Positions 26,203 through 34,712 of a stretch of 38,467 bases of DNA are shown piece by piece. Every line of letters starts with the position of its first letter. Positions within the stretch are counted from its first letter, which is position 1. A model generated the notes under the pieces. It was given only the letters and a program-made list of their open reading frames with translations. It did no database searches and was not told where the DNA came from. The stretch covers positions 1-38,467 of the forward strand of contig NZ_CAMLHX010000037.1 of assembly GCF_946479965.1 (NCBI RefSeq), written 5' to 3'. The stretch is from an uncultured Mucilaginibacter sp. GTDB taxonomy: Bacteria > Bacteroidota > Bacteroidia > Sphingobacteriales > Sphingobacteriaceae. The position numbers and the translations under genes were made by a program.

Positions 26203-26540
26203 TACTTAATTTCCTCCCCTGATTTTTTTGCAACTCTAACTAATTTACCGGCATCGTTTTTCTTACGGCCAACGCGTGTTGCTGCTCCTGTTTTAGGATC
26301 AACCAGCGCCAGGTTTGAAATATGTATAGCAGCTTCCTGCTTTACAATACCGCCATTAGGGTTAGCTGCATTTGGTTTAGTGTGTTTAGATACCATGTTG
26401 GCACCTTCAACAATAGCACGATTTTTATCAACTATTATTTCCACAATTTTGCCTTGTGATCCTTTTGAATCGCCGGCTATTACTTTAACTAAATCTCCTT
26501 TACGGATCTTTAATTTAATTGCTCTGTTTTTCTTTTCCAT
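26202..26540 (-). CDS. rplX: Ribosomal protein uL24
   Basis: This 112-residue protein carries the KOW motif right after the start ([22 protein letters not shown] at about 11-32) and the conserved [10 protein letters not shown]. uL24 initiates large-subunit assembly and sits near the exit tunnel. It starts 1 nt after rplN stops and overlaps rplE by 1 nt. A GGAGGT site (26549-26554) inside the end of rplN lies 8 nt upstream of its start. Confidence 0.98.
   Translation of the reverse strand: MEKKNRAIKLKIRKGDLVKVIAGDSKGSQGKIVEIIVDKNRAIVEGANMVSKHTKPNAANPNGGIVKQEAAIHISNLALVDPKTGAATRVGRKKNDAGKLVRVAKKSGEEIK
26213..26217 (-). promoter_or_regulatory. rplE: Shine-Dalgarno GGAGG before rplE
   Basis: GGAGG within a purine-rich GGGGAGGAA run at 26211-26219, with a 10-nt spacer to the rplE start codon. 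It is embedded in the last codons of rplX. Confidence 0.7.
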
Positions 26541-26541
26541 G

Positions 26542-26910
26542 TTACAATACCTCCGGTGCTAATGATACAATTTTCATAAATTGTTTCTCACGCAATTCTC
26601 TTGCAACAGGGCCGAAGATACGTGTGCCTCTCGGCTCATCCTGGTTGTTCAATAAAACAGCCGCATTATCGTCAAAACGGATATATGAACCGTCTTTTCT
26701 GCGAATCTCTTTTTTGGTTCTAACCACTACGGCTTTTGATACTGTACCTTTTTTAATGTTACCTGATGGCAGCGCGCTTTTTACAGTTACTACTATCTTG
26801 TCACCTATTGAGGCATATCTTTTACCGGTACCGCCTAACACACGGATCACTAAAACTTCTTTAGCTCCGCTGTTGTCAGCTACATTTAATCTTGATTCCT
26901 GTTGTACCAT
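26542..26910 (-). CDS. rplN: Ribosomal protein uL14
   Basis: This 122-residue beta-barrel protein contacts 16S rRNA at an inter-subunit bridge. It begins [27 protein letters not shown] and has the standard length and the ending [16 protein letters not shown]. It starts 1 nt after the rpsQ stop codon. Confidence 0.98.
   Translation of the reverse strand: MVQQESRLNVADNSGAKEVLVIRVLGGTGKRYASIGDKIVVTVKSALPSGNIKKGTVSKAVVVRTKKEIRRKDGSYIRFDDNAAVLLNNQDEPRGTRIFGPVARELREKQFMKIVSLAPEVL
26549..26554 (-). promoter_or_regulatory. rplX: Shine-Dalgarno GGAGGT before rplX
   Basis: GGAGGT with an 8-nt spacer to the rplX start codon, inside the last codons of rplN. Together with the rplE, rplF and rpsE sites it marks a run of SD-led genes in this part of the cluster. 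Confidence 0.75.
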
Positions 26911-26911
26911 C

Positions 26912-27166
26912 TTATTTAGCTCTTTCTAAAATTTGAACTAATCTCCAATTTTTATTCTTGCTCAGCGGACGAGTTTCCATAATCAATACGGTATCACCAA
27001 CACCACAAGTGTTAGCTTCGTCATGTGCCATAAACTTGGTAGTTTTCTTTACGAACTTACCATAGATCGGGTGCTTCACCTTCCGCTCAACAGCTACAAC
27101 AATAGATTTCTCCATTTTATTGCTAACTACCAGACCGGTACGTGTTTTTCTTAAATTTCTTTCCAT
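26912..27166 (-). CDS. rpsQ: Ribosomal protein uS17
   Basis: This 84-residue OB-fold protein binds 16S rRNA early in assembly. It begins [28 protein letters not shown] and has [19 protein letters not shown], as in other bacterial uS17 proteins. It lies 20 nt after rpmC. Confidence 0.98.
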   Translation of the reverse strand: MERNLRKTRTGLVVSNKMEKSIVVAVERKVKHPIYGKFVKKTTKFMAHDEANTCGVGDTVLIMETRPLSKNKNWRLVQILERAK

Positions 27167-27186
27167 TTTTCTCGACGCGTAAAAAA

Positions 27187-27396
27187 TTAATTTTGTTCAG
27201 AAGCTTTCGCCGCTTTACGCTTTGTTAATTCAGTATTTAAGCGAGCGATCTCCTTGCGTACTTTTGTTATACGGCTTGGATTTTCTATGGCCGAAACCGC
27301 GTGAGCAAATTTAAGTTTGGTAAGGTTCGCCCTTTCCTCGCCCAATTTTGCTACCAACTCTTCAGTTGCGAGCTCTAAAATTTCTGAGTTCTTCAT
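27187..27396 (-). CDS. rpmC: Ribosomal protein uL29
   Basis: This 69-residue two-helix protein near the tunnel exit was started at 27396 ([21 protein letters not shown]). An in-frame Met at 27444 would add 16 residues that do not match the family and would translate part of the heptamer array at 27405-27476, so it was not used. The [28 protein letters not shown] helix is typical. Confidence 0.95.
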   Translation of the reverse strand: MKNSEILELATEELVAKLGEERANLTKLKFAHAVSAIENPSRITKVRKEIARLNTELTKRKAAKASEQN

Positions 27397-27404
27397 TTTT
27401 TTGT

Positions 27405-27476
27405 TAGTTTTTTGAGTTGTTAGTTCTAAGCTTCCTTTATCCAAACTGATAACTGCAAACTCAAAACTGCTAACTA
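27405..27476. repeat. Inverted heptamer array (4+5 units) between rplP and rpmC
   Basis: The right half (27442-27476) is CAAACTG, ATAACTG, CAAACTC, AAAACTG, CTAACTA (consensus NNAACTN) in exact 7-nt register. The left half (27405-27434) has the reverse-complement word: TAGTTTT, two extra bases, GAGTTGT, TAGTTCT, AAGCTTC, with a 7-nt spacer between halves. It lies in the transcribed gap of the S10 part of the cluster, 8 nt before the chosen rpmC start codon, so a stem here could influence rpmC translation. Confidence 0.7.
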
Positions 27477-27481
27477 CTTGT

Positions 27482-27904
27482 TTATGCTTCTACGTAGTCT
27501 TTACGTACTACAAATTTTGTTTGTACCGGCAACTTCTGGGCTGCAAGGCGTAAAGCCTCTTTAGCAATTTCCAGTGATACGCCTTCTGCTTCAAAAATGA
27601 TCCTACCGGGGCGAACTACCGCTACCCAATATTCCGGCGCACCTTTACCTTTACCCATACGTACCTCTGCAGGTTTTTTGGTTACAGGCTTGTCAGGGAA
27701 AATCCTGATCCAAACCTGTCCTTCACGTTTCATGAAACGTGTCACAGCAATACGGGCAGATTCTATCTGGCGGCTGGTTATCCAGGCTGCTTCCAGTGAT
27801 TTAACACCGAAAGATCCGAATGAAAGTTCAGTGCCACGGGTGGCTAAACCTTTCATCCTGCCTTTTTGCATCTTTCTGAACTTCGTTCTTTTTGGCTGTA
27901 GCAT
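27482..27904 (-). CDS. rplP: Ribosomal protein uL16
   Basis: This 140-residue protein helps shape the A site and peptidyl-transferase surroundings. It begins [19 protein letters not shown] and has [28 protein letters not shown] sequence near 70-90, as expected. The conserved residues around Arg/Met near 81-83 (the loop modified in other bacteria) are present. The 48-bp gap to rpsC upstream carries no obvious feature. Confidence 0.98.
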   Translation of the reverse strand: MLQPKRTKFRKMQKGRMKGLATRGTELSFGSFGVKSLEAAWITSRQIESARIAVTRFMKREGQVWIRIFPDKPVTKKPAEVRMGKGKGAPEYWVAVVRPGRIIFEAEGVSLEIAKEALRLAAQKLPVQTKFVVRKDYVEA

Positions 27905-27952
27905 TTTATTAAGCTTGTAATATCTGTTAAGATATTTATTCTACATTATTTA

Positions 27953-28858
27953 TTATCTCTTGGCCGGACCGCCGGGACGACTACCGCCACCACCACGATT
28001 TGGCCCACCCGGACGGTTGTTACCACCGCCACGGTTGTTTGGGTTACTGCCTGGGGCACCACCGCCGCTTCTGCCGCGATCGCCACCACCTGCACCACCT
28101 CTGCGGTCACCACCGCCTCTTCTGTCACCTCTGTCGCCGCCGCGCTCATTGCTGAAACCTGCTGCGCCTTCAGGGCGTCCACCTTTACCGCTTGCGCTGC
28201 TTGTGCCACCAATGTTTGGAGACAAGTCGCGTTTGCCGTAAACCTCACCTTTGCAAATCCATACTTTAACACCTATTTTACCATAGGTAGTTAAAGCTTC
28301 GGCTAATGCGTAATCAATATCAGCGCGGAAGGTATGTAACGGAATCCTTCCTTCTTTATATTGCTCACTACGCGCCATTTCCGCACCGCCTAAACGGCCT
28401 GACGTCATGATCTTGATACCCTCTGCACCCATTCTCATGGTTGAAGCGATAGTAGTTTTCATTGCACGACGGAAAGAGATACGCGCTTCCAGTTGTTTGG
28501 CCACGCCTTCTGCAACTAATTGTGCATCCAGCTCAGGGCGTTTTATCTCGAAAATGTTGATCTGAACTTCCTTTTTAGTAAGTTTTTTCAACTCTTCTTT
28601 TATCTTGTCAACTTCGGCACCACCTTTACCTATAACAATACCCGGACGGGCAGTGTGTATAGTTACAGTTATGCGTTTTAATGTACGCTCAATAACAACT
28701 TTGGCTACACCGCCTTTGTTGATACGGGCTGATAAGTATTTGCGGATCTTTTCGTCCTCAACTAATTTATCGGAGTAGTTGTTGCCACCGAACCAGTTAG
28801 AATCCCAACCTCTGATGATTCCTAATCTGTTACCTATTGGATGTGCTTTTTGTCCCAT
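27953..28858 (-). CDS. rpsC: Ribosomal protein uS3 with long RGG-type tail
   Basis: Residues 1-214 are a normal uS3 (KH domain with the GKGG-type loop [17 protein letters not shown] at 74-90, and C-terminal domain ending [15 protein letters not shown]). Residues 215-301 are a low-complexity basic tail dominated by Gly, Arg, Pro, Asn and Ser with many RGG/GGxR units. E. coli uS3 has 233 residues, so the tail is about 65-85 residues extra. uS3 lines the mRNA entry site, so the tail would project near incoming mRNA. It begins 7 nt after rplV. Confidence 0.97.
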   Translation of the reverse strand: MGQKAHPIGNRLGIIRGWDSNWFGGNNYSDKLVEDEKIRKYLSARINKGGVAKVVIERTLKRITVTIHTARPGIVIGKGGAEVDKIKEELKKLTKKEVQINIFEIKRPELDAQLVAEGVAKQLEARISFRRAMKTTIASTMRMGAEGIKIMTSGRLGGAEMARSEQYKEGRIPLHTFRADIDYALAEALTTYGKIGVKVWICKGEVYGKRDLSPNIGGTSSASGKGGRPEGAAGFSNERGGDRGDRRGGGDRRGGAGGGDRGRSGGGAPGSNPNNRGGGNNRPGGPNRGGGGSRPGGPAKR

Positions 28859-28865
28859 TTCCTAA

Positions 28866-29294
28866 TTAGTTGTTTTCATTTTTACTATCAACAATAAGCG
28901 TTACGTGGTTTGAACGCTTGCGTATACGGTATCCGCGACCTTGTGGTGCAGGGCGTAATCTCTTAGCCATACGGCCACCACCCACAGAAACCTCTTTTAC
29001 AAACAAACCGCTGTCTTCAACACGTTTGCCTTCGTTTTTTGCTTCCCAGTTTTTAATGGCTGATAACAAAAGTTTCTCTACACGAATAGCAGCTTCTTTG
29101 TTAGTAAATTTTAATATATATAACGCTTTCTCAACGTTAACACCACGTATCAGGTCAACCACCAAACGCATTTTGCGTGGTGAAGTTGGACAGTTCTGTA
29201 GTTTTGCAACAGAAGCGCCACCTACTTCGGCTTTAGCAGCTTCCTTTTGTTGCCTGATCAATACAGACTTTTTAATTTTTGTTGTTGCTTCCAT
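28866..29294 (-). CDS. rplV: Ribosomal protein uL22
   Basis: This 142-residue protein has a 28-residue polar, Lys/Ala-rich extension before the family core, which begins [25 protein letters not shown]. The C-terminal hairpin that lines the exit tunnel ([26 protein letters not shown]) is intact. E. coli uL22 has 110 residues. The N-terminal extension could be genuine, since the preceding gap to rpsS is only 6 nt. Confidence 0.97.
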   Translation of the reverse strand: MEATTKIKKSVLIRQQKEAAKAEVGGASVAKLQNCPTSPRKMRLVVDLIRGVNVEKALYILKFTNKEAAIRVEKLLLSAIKNWEAKNEGKRVEDSGLFVKEVSVGGGRMAKRLRPAPQGRGYRIRKRSNHVTLIVDSKNENN

Positions 29295-29300
29295 TGCCTG

Positions 29301-29567
29301 TTATTTTTTCTTTTCTGCGTGACCGCGGAATGTACGGGTTGGTGCAAATTCTCCCAACTTGTGTCCAACCATGTTTTCTGTTACGTACACAGGGATAAAT
29401 TTATTACCGTTGTGTACTGCGAATGTATGACCAACGAAATCCGGAGAAATCATGGAACGACGAGACCATGTCTTTACTACTGATTTTTTATTCGATTCAT
29501 TCAAGGTCAGAACTTTTCTGTCCAGGTTATGATCAATATACGGTCCTTTTTTTACTGAACGAGCCAT
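29301..29567 (-). CDS. rpsS: Ribosomal protein uS19
   Basis: This 88-residue small-subunit head protein begins [15 protein letters not shown] and contains [22 protein letters not shown] and [13 protein letters not shown], all standard. It shares one base with the rplB stop region. Confidence 0.98.
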   Translation of the reverse strand: MARSVKKGPYIDHNLDRKVLTLNESNKKSVVKTWSRRSMISPDFVGHTFAVHNGNKFIPVYVTENMVGHKLGEFAPTRTFRGHAEKKK

Positions 29568-30394
29568 TATTTTTTCCTTCTTTCGATGATATAACGATCT
29601 GATGTTTTCTTTTTGTCGCGGGTTTTGTAGCCTTTAGCTAATAAACCTTTACGAGAGCGTGGATGACCACCTGATGCACGGCCCTCGCCACCACCCATAG
29701 GGTGATCTACCGGGTTCATTGCAACACCTCTAACTCTTGGTCTGCGACCCAACCAGCGTTTTCTACCTGCTTTACCTAATACTTCGTTCGCTTTCTCGCC
29801 GTTTGATACGGTGCCGATAGTTGCTAAACAAGTAGCCAGGATCATGCGGGTTTCGCCAGAAGGCAATTTAATGATAGCATATTTACCATCGCGAGCTGAA
29901 AGCTGCGCGTAAGTACCTGCTGAACGTGCTATTGTACCGCCTTGACCCGGATTCAATTCAATGTTATGTATAATTGAACCTAATGGGATAGTTTTTAGTG
30001 GTAAAGTATTACCAACTTCCGGTGCAACATTCTCGCCCGATAAAACAGTTTGTCCAACTGTTAAACCTTCAGGAGCTATCATGTATCTTTTCTCGCCGTC
30101 AACATAGTGTAGCAAAGCTATACGTGCTGAACGGTTTGGATCATATTCAATTGTAGCAACAGTTGCGGGGATGTCAAACTTATTACGTTTAAAATCGATC
30201 AATCTGTATAACTGCTTGTGACCACCACCTAAGTAGCGCATGGTCATTTTACCGCTATTGTTACGACCGCCTGATCTCGTGTTTACAGAAACTACTAACG
30301 ACTTTTCTGGTACGTTTGTAGTAATGTCAGAGTTATCAGCACCTACTCTGAAGCGGGTACCCGGCGTAACCGGTTTAAATCTTTTTACTGCCAT
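29567..30394 (-). CDS. rplB: Ribosomal protein uL2
   Basis: This 275-residue protein is required for subunit association and peptidyl-transferase assembly. It has the OB and SH3-like domains and the conserved C-terminal [21 protein letters not shown] (about 223-243), including the highly conserved His near the catalytic centre. Length is standard. It starts 8 nt after rplW. Confidence 0.99.
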   Translation of the reverse strand: MAVKRFKPVTPGTRFRVGADNSDITTNVPEKSLVVSVNTRSGGRNNSGKMTMRYLGGGHKQLYRLIDFKRNKFDIPATVATIEYDPNRSARIALLHYVDGEKRYMIAPEGLTVGQTVLSGENVAPEVGNTLPLKTIPLGSIIHNIELNPGQGGTIARSAGTYAQLSARDGKYAIIKLPSGETRMILATCLATIGTVSNGEKANEVLGKAGRKRWLGRRPRVRGVAMNPVDHPMGGGEGRASGGHPRSRKGLLAKGYKTRDKKKTSDRYIIERRKK

Positions 30395-30402
30395 CTCCTT
30401 AT

Positions 30403-30693
30403 TTATATATTGCTATAAAAATCTATTGTTTCACCGTCTTTCAACGTAACAACCGCTTTCTTCACTGTAGCAGCACGACCAGATACCGGCCCGGCTTTAG
30501 TATTGCGAGTTTTTAGTTTTCCAACGTACCTCATGGTATTTACAGCTGTAATGTTAACGCCATACATGGCTTCAATAGCTGATTTAATCTGAATCTTGTT
30601 AGCTTTTGGATGAACCAGGAAAGCGTAACGGTTAAGCTTATCAGTTAACTGAGTAACTTTTTCAGTAAGTAAGGGTTTTCTTAAAATTTCCAT
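30403..30693 (-). CDS. rplW: Ribosomal protein uL23
   Basis: This 96-residue exit-tunnel protein docks SRP and trigger factor. It begins [16 protein letters not shown] and has the family pattern [21 protein letters not shown]. It starts 1 nt after the rplD stop codon. Confidence 0.98.
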   Translation of the reverse strand: MEILRKPLLTEKVTQLTDKLNRYAFLVHPKANKIQIKSAIEAMYGVNITAVNTMRYVGKLKTRNTKAGPVSGRAATVKKAVVTLKDGETIDFYSNI

Positions 30694-30694
30694 A

Positions 30695-31324
30695 TTACTT
30701 AGCTAATGCTTCCTCCAAAACTTTAACAGCACCTGTAGTTAACAAAAGCTTGCCTGCGTTTAACACATCGTATGTGTTTAACTGATCGGCGGTAATAACT
30801 TTCGCTTTTTTCAAGTTTCTGCTTGATAAATACACATTGTTATTTGCTGCAGGCAATACTAATAATGTTCTCACATCAGTAGCTTGCAGATCAGCAACCA
30901 TCTGTATATAGCTTTTAGTTTTGACAGCGTCAAAATTAAAATCCTCTAAAACTATAATGTTGCTGTCTTTTGCTTTGTATGATAAGGCAGAGTAACGAGC
31001 CAGCGTTTTAAGTTTTTTGTTCAACTTAAAGCTGTAATCGCGCGGCTGCGGACCGAATACACGGCCACCACCATTAAACAATGGAGATTTTACGCTACCG
31101 GCACGTGCACCGCCTGTACCTTTTTGTTTATATAATTTGCGGGTTGAACCTGCTATCTCATTACGCTGTTTAGCTTTATGAGTACCTTGACGTTGGTTAG
31201 CTAAAAACTGCTTAACGTCCAGATAGATTGCATGATCATTGGGCTCAATACCGAAAATAGCTTCAGGAAGTTGCACCTTGGCACCTGTTTCTTTACCTGA
31301 TACATTTAATACTTTAACTTCCAT
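30695..31324 (-). CDS. rplD: Ribosomal protein uL4
   Basis: This 209-residue protein has the tunnel-lining loop rich in basic residues and Gly ([31 protein letters not shown], about 68-98). In E. coli uL4 also represses the S10 operon through its leader; here a leader hairpin exists upstream of rplC (31966-31983), but a link is only inferred. It starts 1 nt after rplC stops. Confidence 0.98.
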   Translation of the reverse strand: MEVKVLNVSGKETGAKVQLPEAIFGIEPNDHAIYLDVKQFLANQRQGTHKAKQRNEIAGSTRKLYKQKGTGGARAGSVKSPLFNGGGRVFGPQPRDYSFKLNKKLKTLARYSALSYKAKDSNIIVLEDFNFDAVKTKSYIQMVADLQATDVRTLLVLPAANNNVYLSSRNLKKAKVITADQLNTYDVLNAGKLLLTTGAVKVLEEALAK

Positions 31325-31325
31325 C

Positions 31326-31943
31326 TTATTTATCCACTATTACCATTGAACCTTTGGCTCCAGGGATAGAACCTTTAACTACTATAAGATTTTGATCAGC
31401 ATAAACTTTCAAAACTTCTAAGTTTTGAACCTTTACTCTCTCATTACCCATTTGGCCCGCCATACGCATTCCCTTGAATACGCGAGATGGCCATGATGAA
31501 GCACCCAAAGAACCCGGAGCACGTAACCTGTTGTGCTGACCGTGAGTTTGCATACCCACACCGCCAAAACCATGACGTTTTACCACACCCTGAAAACCTT
31601 TACCTTTTGAGGTACCAACCACATCAACAAAATCCCCTTCGGCGAAAATCTCAACGGTAACAGTGTCACCTAAAGATTTTTCGTCTTCAAAAGACTTAAA
31701 TTCAACTAACTTACGTTTTGGGGTTGTTCCGGCTTTTTGGAAGTGTCCTTTTAACGGACCTGAGGTGTTTTTCTCTTTTTTCTCACCGTAGGCTAACTGT
31801 ACGGCAGAATACCCGTCTGTATCAACAGACTTGATTTGTGTTACCACGCAAGGGCCAGCTTCGATAACGGTACAAGGGATATTTTTCCCTGTGCCATCGA
31901 ATATGCTGGTCATACCTACTTTTTTACCAATTATTCCTGACAT
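31326..31943 (-). CDS. rplC: Ribosomal protein uL3
   Basis: This 205-residue protein is the first gene of the cluster. The start was placed at 31943 ([15 protein letters not shown]), the family start; the open frame upstream would translate the leader hairpin. The conserved [29 protein letters not shown] segment (about 121-149) includes the loop that reaches the peptidyl-transferase centre. rpsJ, which precedes rplC in most bacteria, is absent. Confidence 0.98.
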   Translation of the reverse strand: MSGIIGKKVGMTSIFDGTGKNIPCTVIEAGPCVVTQIKSVDTDGYSAVQLAYGEKKEKNTSGPLKGHFQKAGTTPKRKLVEFKSFEDEKSLGDTVTVEIFAEGDFVDVVGTSKGKGFQGVVKRHGFGGVGMQTHGQHNRLRAPGSLGASSWPSRVFKGMRMAGQMGNERVKVQNLEVLKVYADQNLIVVKGSIPGAKGSMVIVDK

Positions 31944-31965
31944 TTTAATATTTTTTGTTGCCCAT

Positions 31966-31983
31966 CGAAGCAGTAGGGCTTCG
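31966..31983 (-). promoter_or_regulatory. Leader hairpin before rplC
   Basis: CGAAGC and GCTTCG form a perfect 6-bp stem with the loop CCTACT (transcript strand), between the predicted promoter at 32015-32045 and the rplC start codon at 31943. It is a candidate autoregulatory site for a ribosomal protein. No homology to the E. coli S10 leader was established. Confidence 0.5.
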
Positions 31984-32014
31984 TTCAAGGCATGTTATCC
32001 CCGTTAAGGGACGG

Positions 32015-32045
32015 CAAAGATAGATATTTTACATTAAATGTCAAA
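32015..32045 (-). promoter_or_regulatory. Bacteroidota-type promoter for the ribosomal cluster
   Basis: On the minus strand TTTG (32045-32042), a 19-nt spacer and TATCTTTG (32022-32015) match the Bacteroidota consensus TTTG-N19-TAnnTTTG fully. A start point near 32008 would give a leader of about 65 nt containing the hairpin at 31966-31983. It supports rplC as the first gene of the transcript. Confidence 0.8.
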
Positions 32046-32166
32046 TACTTAGTGAGTTATTTTTTTATAAATATTTAAGGGGGGTTTGCGGCATTATTTC
32101 GGCCTTAAAATCTCACGCAATTCGTCAACCACAAAACTTTAAAGGATTGTTTTAACTTTATGGCAT

Positions 32167-32556
32167 ATGAACTTTTATACACGCAAATGGGTAAAACCAG
32201 AAGACCTTAACGCGCATAACACACTGTTTGGCGGCCGGTTGATGGCCTGGATAGACGAAGAGGCGGCTATTTACACAACTATACAGCTCGGGACAAATGC
32301 GGTGGTTACGAAATTTATTTCGGAAATAAATTTCGTAAACTCGGCCAAGCAAGGCGATATTGTTGAGTTGGGGATAAAAGCCATACGTTTTGGGCGTACA
32401 TCTTTAACGCTCACCTGCGAGGTGCGAAACAAAATCTCGCAGAAAACCATCCTCACTATTGATAAGATAGTTTTTGTAGCTGTTGACGCTGAAGGCAAAC
32501 CAGTTCCACATGGCCGCACGGAGATTATTTACACCGATGAAAGACTTAGGGAGTAA
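32167..32556 (+). CDS. Hotdog-fold acyl-CoA thioesterase
   Basis: This 129-residue protein has the single-hotdog signature NTLFGGRLMAWIDEEAAI (residues 18-35) of YciA/BACH-type thioesterases, which hydrolyse acyl-CoA to free acid and CoA. The region TKFISEINFV (48-57) is the conserved second strand; its DNA is a perfect 33-nt palindrome (32306-32338). The gene stops 1 nt before the convergent prephenate dehydrogenase gene ends. Chain-length preference is unknown. Confidence 0.92.
   Translation: MNFYTRKWVKPEDLNAHNTLFGGRLMAWIDEEAAIYTTIQLGTNAVVTKFISEINFVNSAKQGDIVELGIKAIRFGRTSLTLTCEVRNKISQKTILTIDKIVFVAVDAEGKPVPHGRTEIIYTDERLRE
32306..32338. repeat. 33-nt perfect palindrome inside the thioesterase gene
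   Basis: TTACGAAATTTATTTC (32306-32321), a central G, then GAAATAAATTTCGTAA (32323-32338) are exact reverse complements with 16-bp arms. It encodes the end of V47 through N58 of the thioesterase, and the opposite strand can also read TKFISEINFV. It could form a cruciform or a very stable mRNA hairpin in the middle of the gene. Confidence 0.9.
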
Positions 32557-32557
32557 T

Positions 32558-33817
32558 CTACTCCATCATTAACCTCCGTATCAACTCGGCGCTTTGCTTT
32601 TTGCCTTCTTCTAACCTGTCATTAAAGAAAGTCTGAACCTGGTTAAAGTGTTTTTTGTACCCTTCCATATCGCCATATCCTATTATTGACGACCACTCGC
32701 GCACGGCTGAATGAAACTCCAAGTCATCTCCGCGAATGGTTTTATCGTACAGCGCCGCTTGTATAGACTCTTCAAGCAACTCATCGTTTTTAAATAGATA
32801 CTCTGCAATGCCCAAACGCAAACGAAAAGGAGGCGTTTGCCCAATAAGGTTATCATAAGGATTAACACCCAAATGGTACCAGGCATCAACCATACTTAAT
32901 ATACTTAAATGTGAGTTAGGCTTTTGTTTATCATGGTTTTGCGATAGCGAGAACTCCTTCATTACCTTATCGCTTAGCATAATTGGCTTGCGACTTTCAT
33001 GGAAGACAAAATCGCGTGCCCGGTAAAGGCGTTTGCGGAAGGTTTCTTCTTCCTCCTGTATCATCAGCTTAAACAGTTCTGATTCTGACACAGCGTATTG
33101 CCTCACCTGCTGCCGGGCATAAGGATTCATTATAGCCAAACCGGCATATACGTGGGCCTTATAGCTGAATATACGCAGCGTGGTTAATATCTTAACATTA
33201 TCAATACCACCTATATAGGAGGCGTTTTCCCACGGGAAGAATCCTGCCGACATCCATGCAGTACCCATGCTTTCAAAACCTACGTGTGTAACAGCTTGTG
33301 TATCGGCAACTATTTTATCATGCTCGTGGTAGTCGGCCAGTTCTACAACTTTGGATCCTATGGCGTTAAACAGTTCCAGCATCTGCTGTCGGGCGGGTTC
33401 ATCAGCCCGGTGTGGTATCAATATCAGCGTCTGTCCTTTGGGCTCAAAGGCAGGACCATGCATGCCATGGAAGGTAACAATTTGTGCTTCGGCCGGCAGA
33501 TACTTTTCGAAAGCAGCTATCTCAGGTGTTTTTACAGACGTTTGGCCCGCTACGATGGCACCCGGCTTAGTAAAAGGAGCTAACTCGGCTACAACGGCAT
33601 CCAGCTTTTCGGCTTCCACGGAGTAGATCACCAGGTCGCTTGCTTCAACAACTTCACGCCCCCCTTTAAGCACAGCTATGTTGTATGGCATCAGTTCCTG
33701 CTCAAGCCTTAATTGATTGGCGGGCAGATCGCAGCCACAAACCGTGTAGCCCGCTTTTGCAAAAGCTTTGGCGTACAAGCGCCCCATGTCGCCCAAACCA
33801 ATAATACCGATATTCAT
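32558..33817 (-). CDS. Prephenate dehydrogenase family protein
   Basis: This 419-residue protein has an N-terminal Rossmann fold with GLGDMG (residues 7-12) and the acidic Asp at the end of strand 2 (CGCDLP), which suits NAD. The segment HGMHGPAFEPKGQTLILIPH (about 117-136) is the dehydrogenase active-site region, and the C-terminal part is helical. It probably makes 4-hydroxyphenylpyruvate (or tyrosine from arogenate) in tyrosine biosynthesis. It is longer than minimal TyrA (about 280-300) because of an extended C-terminal helical domain. It is monocistronic and convergent with the thioesterase gene. Confidence 0.85.
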   Translation of the reverse strand: MNIGIIGLGDMGRLYAKAFAKAGYTVCGCDLPANQLRLEQELMPYNIAVLKGGREVVEASDLVIYSVEAEKLDAVVAELAPFTKPGAIVAGQTSVKTPEIAAFEKYLPAEAQIVTFHGMHGPAFEPKGQTLILIPHRADEPARQQMLELFNAIGSKVVELADYHEHDKIVADTQAVTHVGFESMGTAWMSAGFFPWENASYIGGIDNVKILTTLRIFSYKAHVYAGLAIMNPYARQQVRQYAVSESELFKLMIQEEEETFRKRLYRARDFVFHESRKPIMLSDKVMKEFSLSQNHDKQKPNSHLSILSMVDAWYHLGVNPYDNLIGQTPPFRLRLGIAEYLFKNDELLEESIQAALYDKTIRGDDLEFHSAVREWSSIIGYGDMEGYKKHFNQVQTFFNDRLEEGKKQSAELIRRLMME

Positions 33818-33935
33818 GCTGCTAATATAACTATGGTTATGTAAATGTGGCTAATATTAGCGGGTACAAAAGAAAAAGTGATAATAAAAGCTATTTTTGA
33901 GTGTTTTTAAAGGAGCATTATATAATTTTATAATC

Positions 33936-34712
33936 ATGATATCTACCTTCAGGTTTAAATTTAATATTGTCTTTGCAGTTATATGTTTAAGTGTGGCGTT
34001 CGCTAACGCACAGGATACTGTAAGGAAAGCCACCTCAAAACCGGCTGGCAAGCCTGTCGTTACCGCGGCAAAACCGGTAACAAGCGGCGTACCTATTAAC
34101 CCCAAGACGGGCAGGCCCTACAGCAAGTGGGGATACGGCACACAAGCAAAAACAACACAGCCTCAAAAAGCCGACATTACTACAGCCCCTGCAGTTGCAC
34201 AACCTGCCACACCTGTTGTAACCGACAAAAGCCTGAACGGACAATATAAATACTTACTTACCAAAGTATACAACTATCAGCAACCATTTGTAGCTGCTTT
34301 TTGGAAGAACGTGCGCGATTCACTTAACAGCAGCCGTCAGCAGCTTAAGGCAGCTGATGAGAAGCTTACTGTAAGTAATCAATCTGTTAGTGAGCTGAAA
34401 AGCGATGTTAGTGCAAGCCAAACCGAACTTTCCAATGCAGATTCGGTTGATTTTTTTGGTATATCGTTTTCTAAGAATGGCTATAGCACTATGATGTGGT
34501 CGCTAGTGGCGGTTTTAGGTGGGCTGGCTGCTATTGTGATCTTCCGCTCCGGGAGCGCGCGATCTGAGGCAAGCTATCGCACCAAGCTTTATACCGAGTT
34601 AGAGGAAGAATTTAAGACCTACAAGGCCAAAGCCAACGAAAAGGAAAAGAAGCTGGCCCGCGAGTTGCAGACCGAACGCAACAAGGTGGATGAGTTGATG
34701 GGCCGCGGATGA
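33936..34712 (+). CDS. Exported or membrane coiled-coil protein, unknown function
   Basis: The start was set at the ATG at 33936 (MISTFRFKFNIVF); an upstream TTG at 33897 is less likely. The 258-residue product has a signal peptide (cut near ANAQ, residue 26), a Lys/Pro/Thr/Ala-rich linker (27-97), a helix (98-123), a coiled coil (about 125-165), one membrane segment (about 186-203) and a second charged coiled coil to the end (215-258). Similar Bacteroidota proteins are, as I recall, sometimes labelled tRNA (guanine-N1)-methyltransferase, but no methyltransferase motif is visible. Its stop overlaps the next gene (ATGA). Confidence 0.8.
   Translation: MISTFRFKFNIVFAVICLSVAFANAQDTVRKATSKPAGKPVVTAAKPVTSGVPINPKTGRPYSKWGYGTQAKTTQPQKADITTAPAVAQPATPVVTDKSLNGQYKYLLTKVYNYQQPFVAAFWKNVRDSLNSSRQQLKAADEKLTVSNQSVSELKSDVSASQTELSNADSVDFFGISFSKNGYSTMMWSLVAVLGGLAAIVIFRSGSARSEASYRTKLYTELEEEFKTYKAKANEKEKKLARELQTERNKVDELMGRG

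Noticed and set aside
27960..28241. Pro/Leu-rich plus-strand reading frame of 93 codons opposite rpsC
   Set aside because: It is the antisense shadow of the Gly/Arg-rich uS3 tail (Gly and Arg codons read as Pro and Leu); it has no start context or promoter.
32271..32519. Minus-strand frame sharing TKFISEINFV with the thioesterase
   Set aside because: The shared peptide results from the DNA palindrome; the rest of the frame has no recognisable sequence and lies antisense to a conserved gene.
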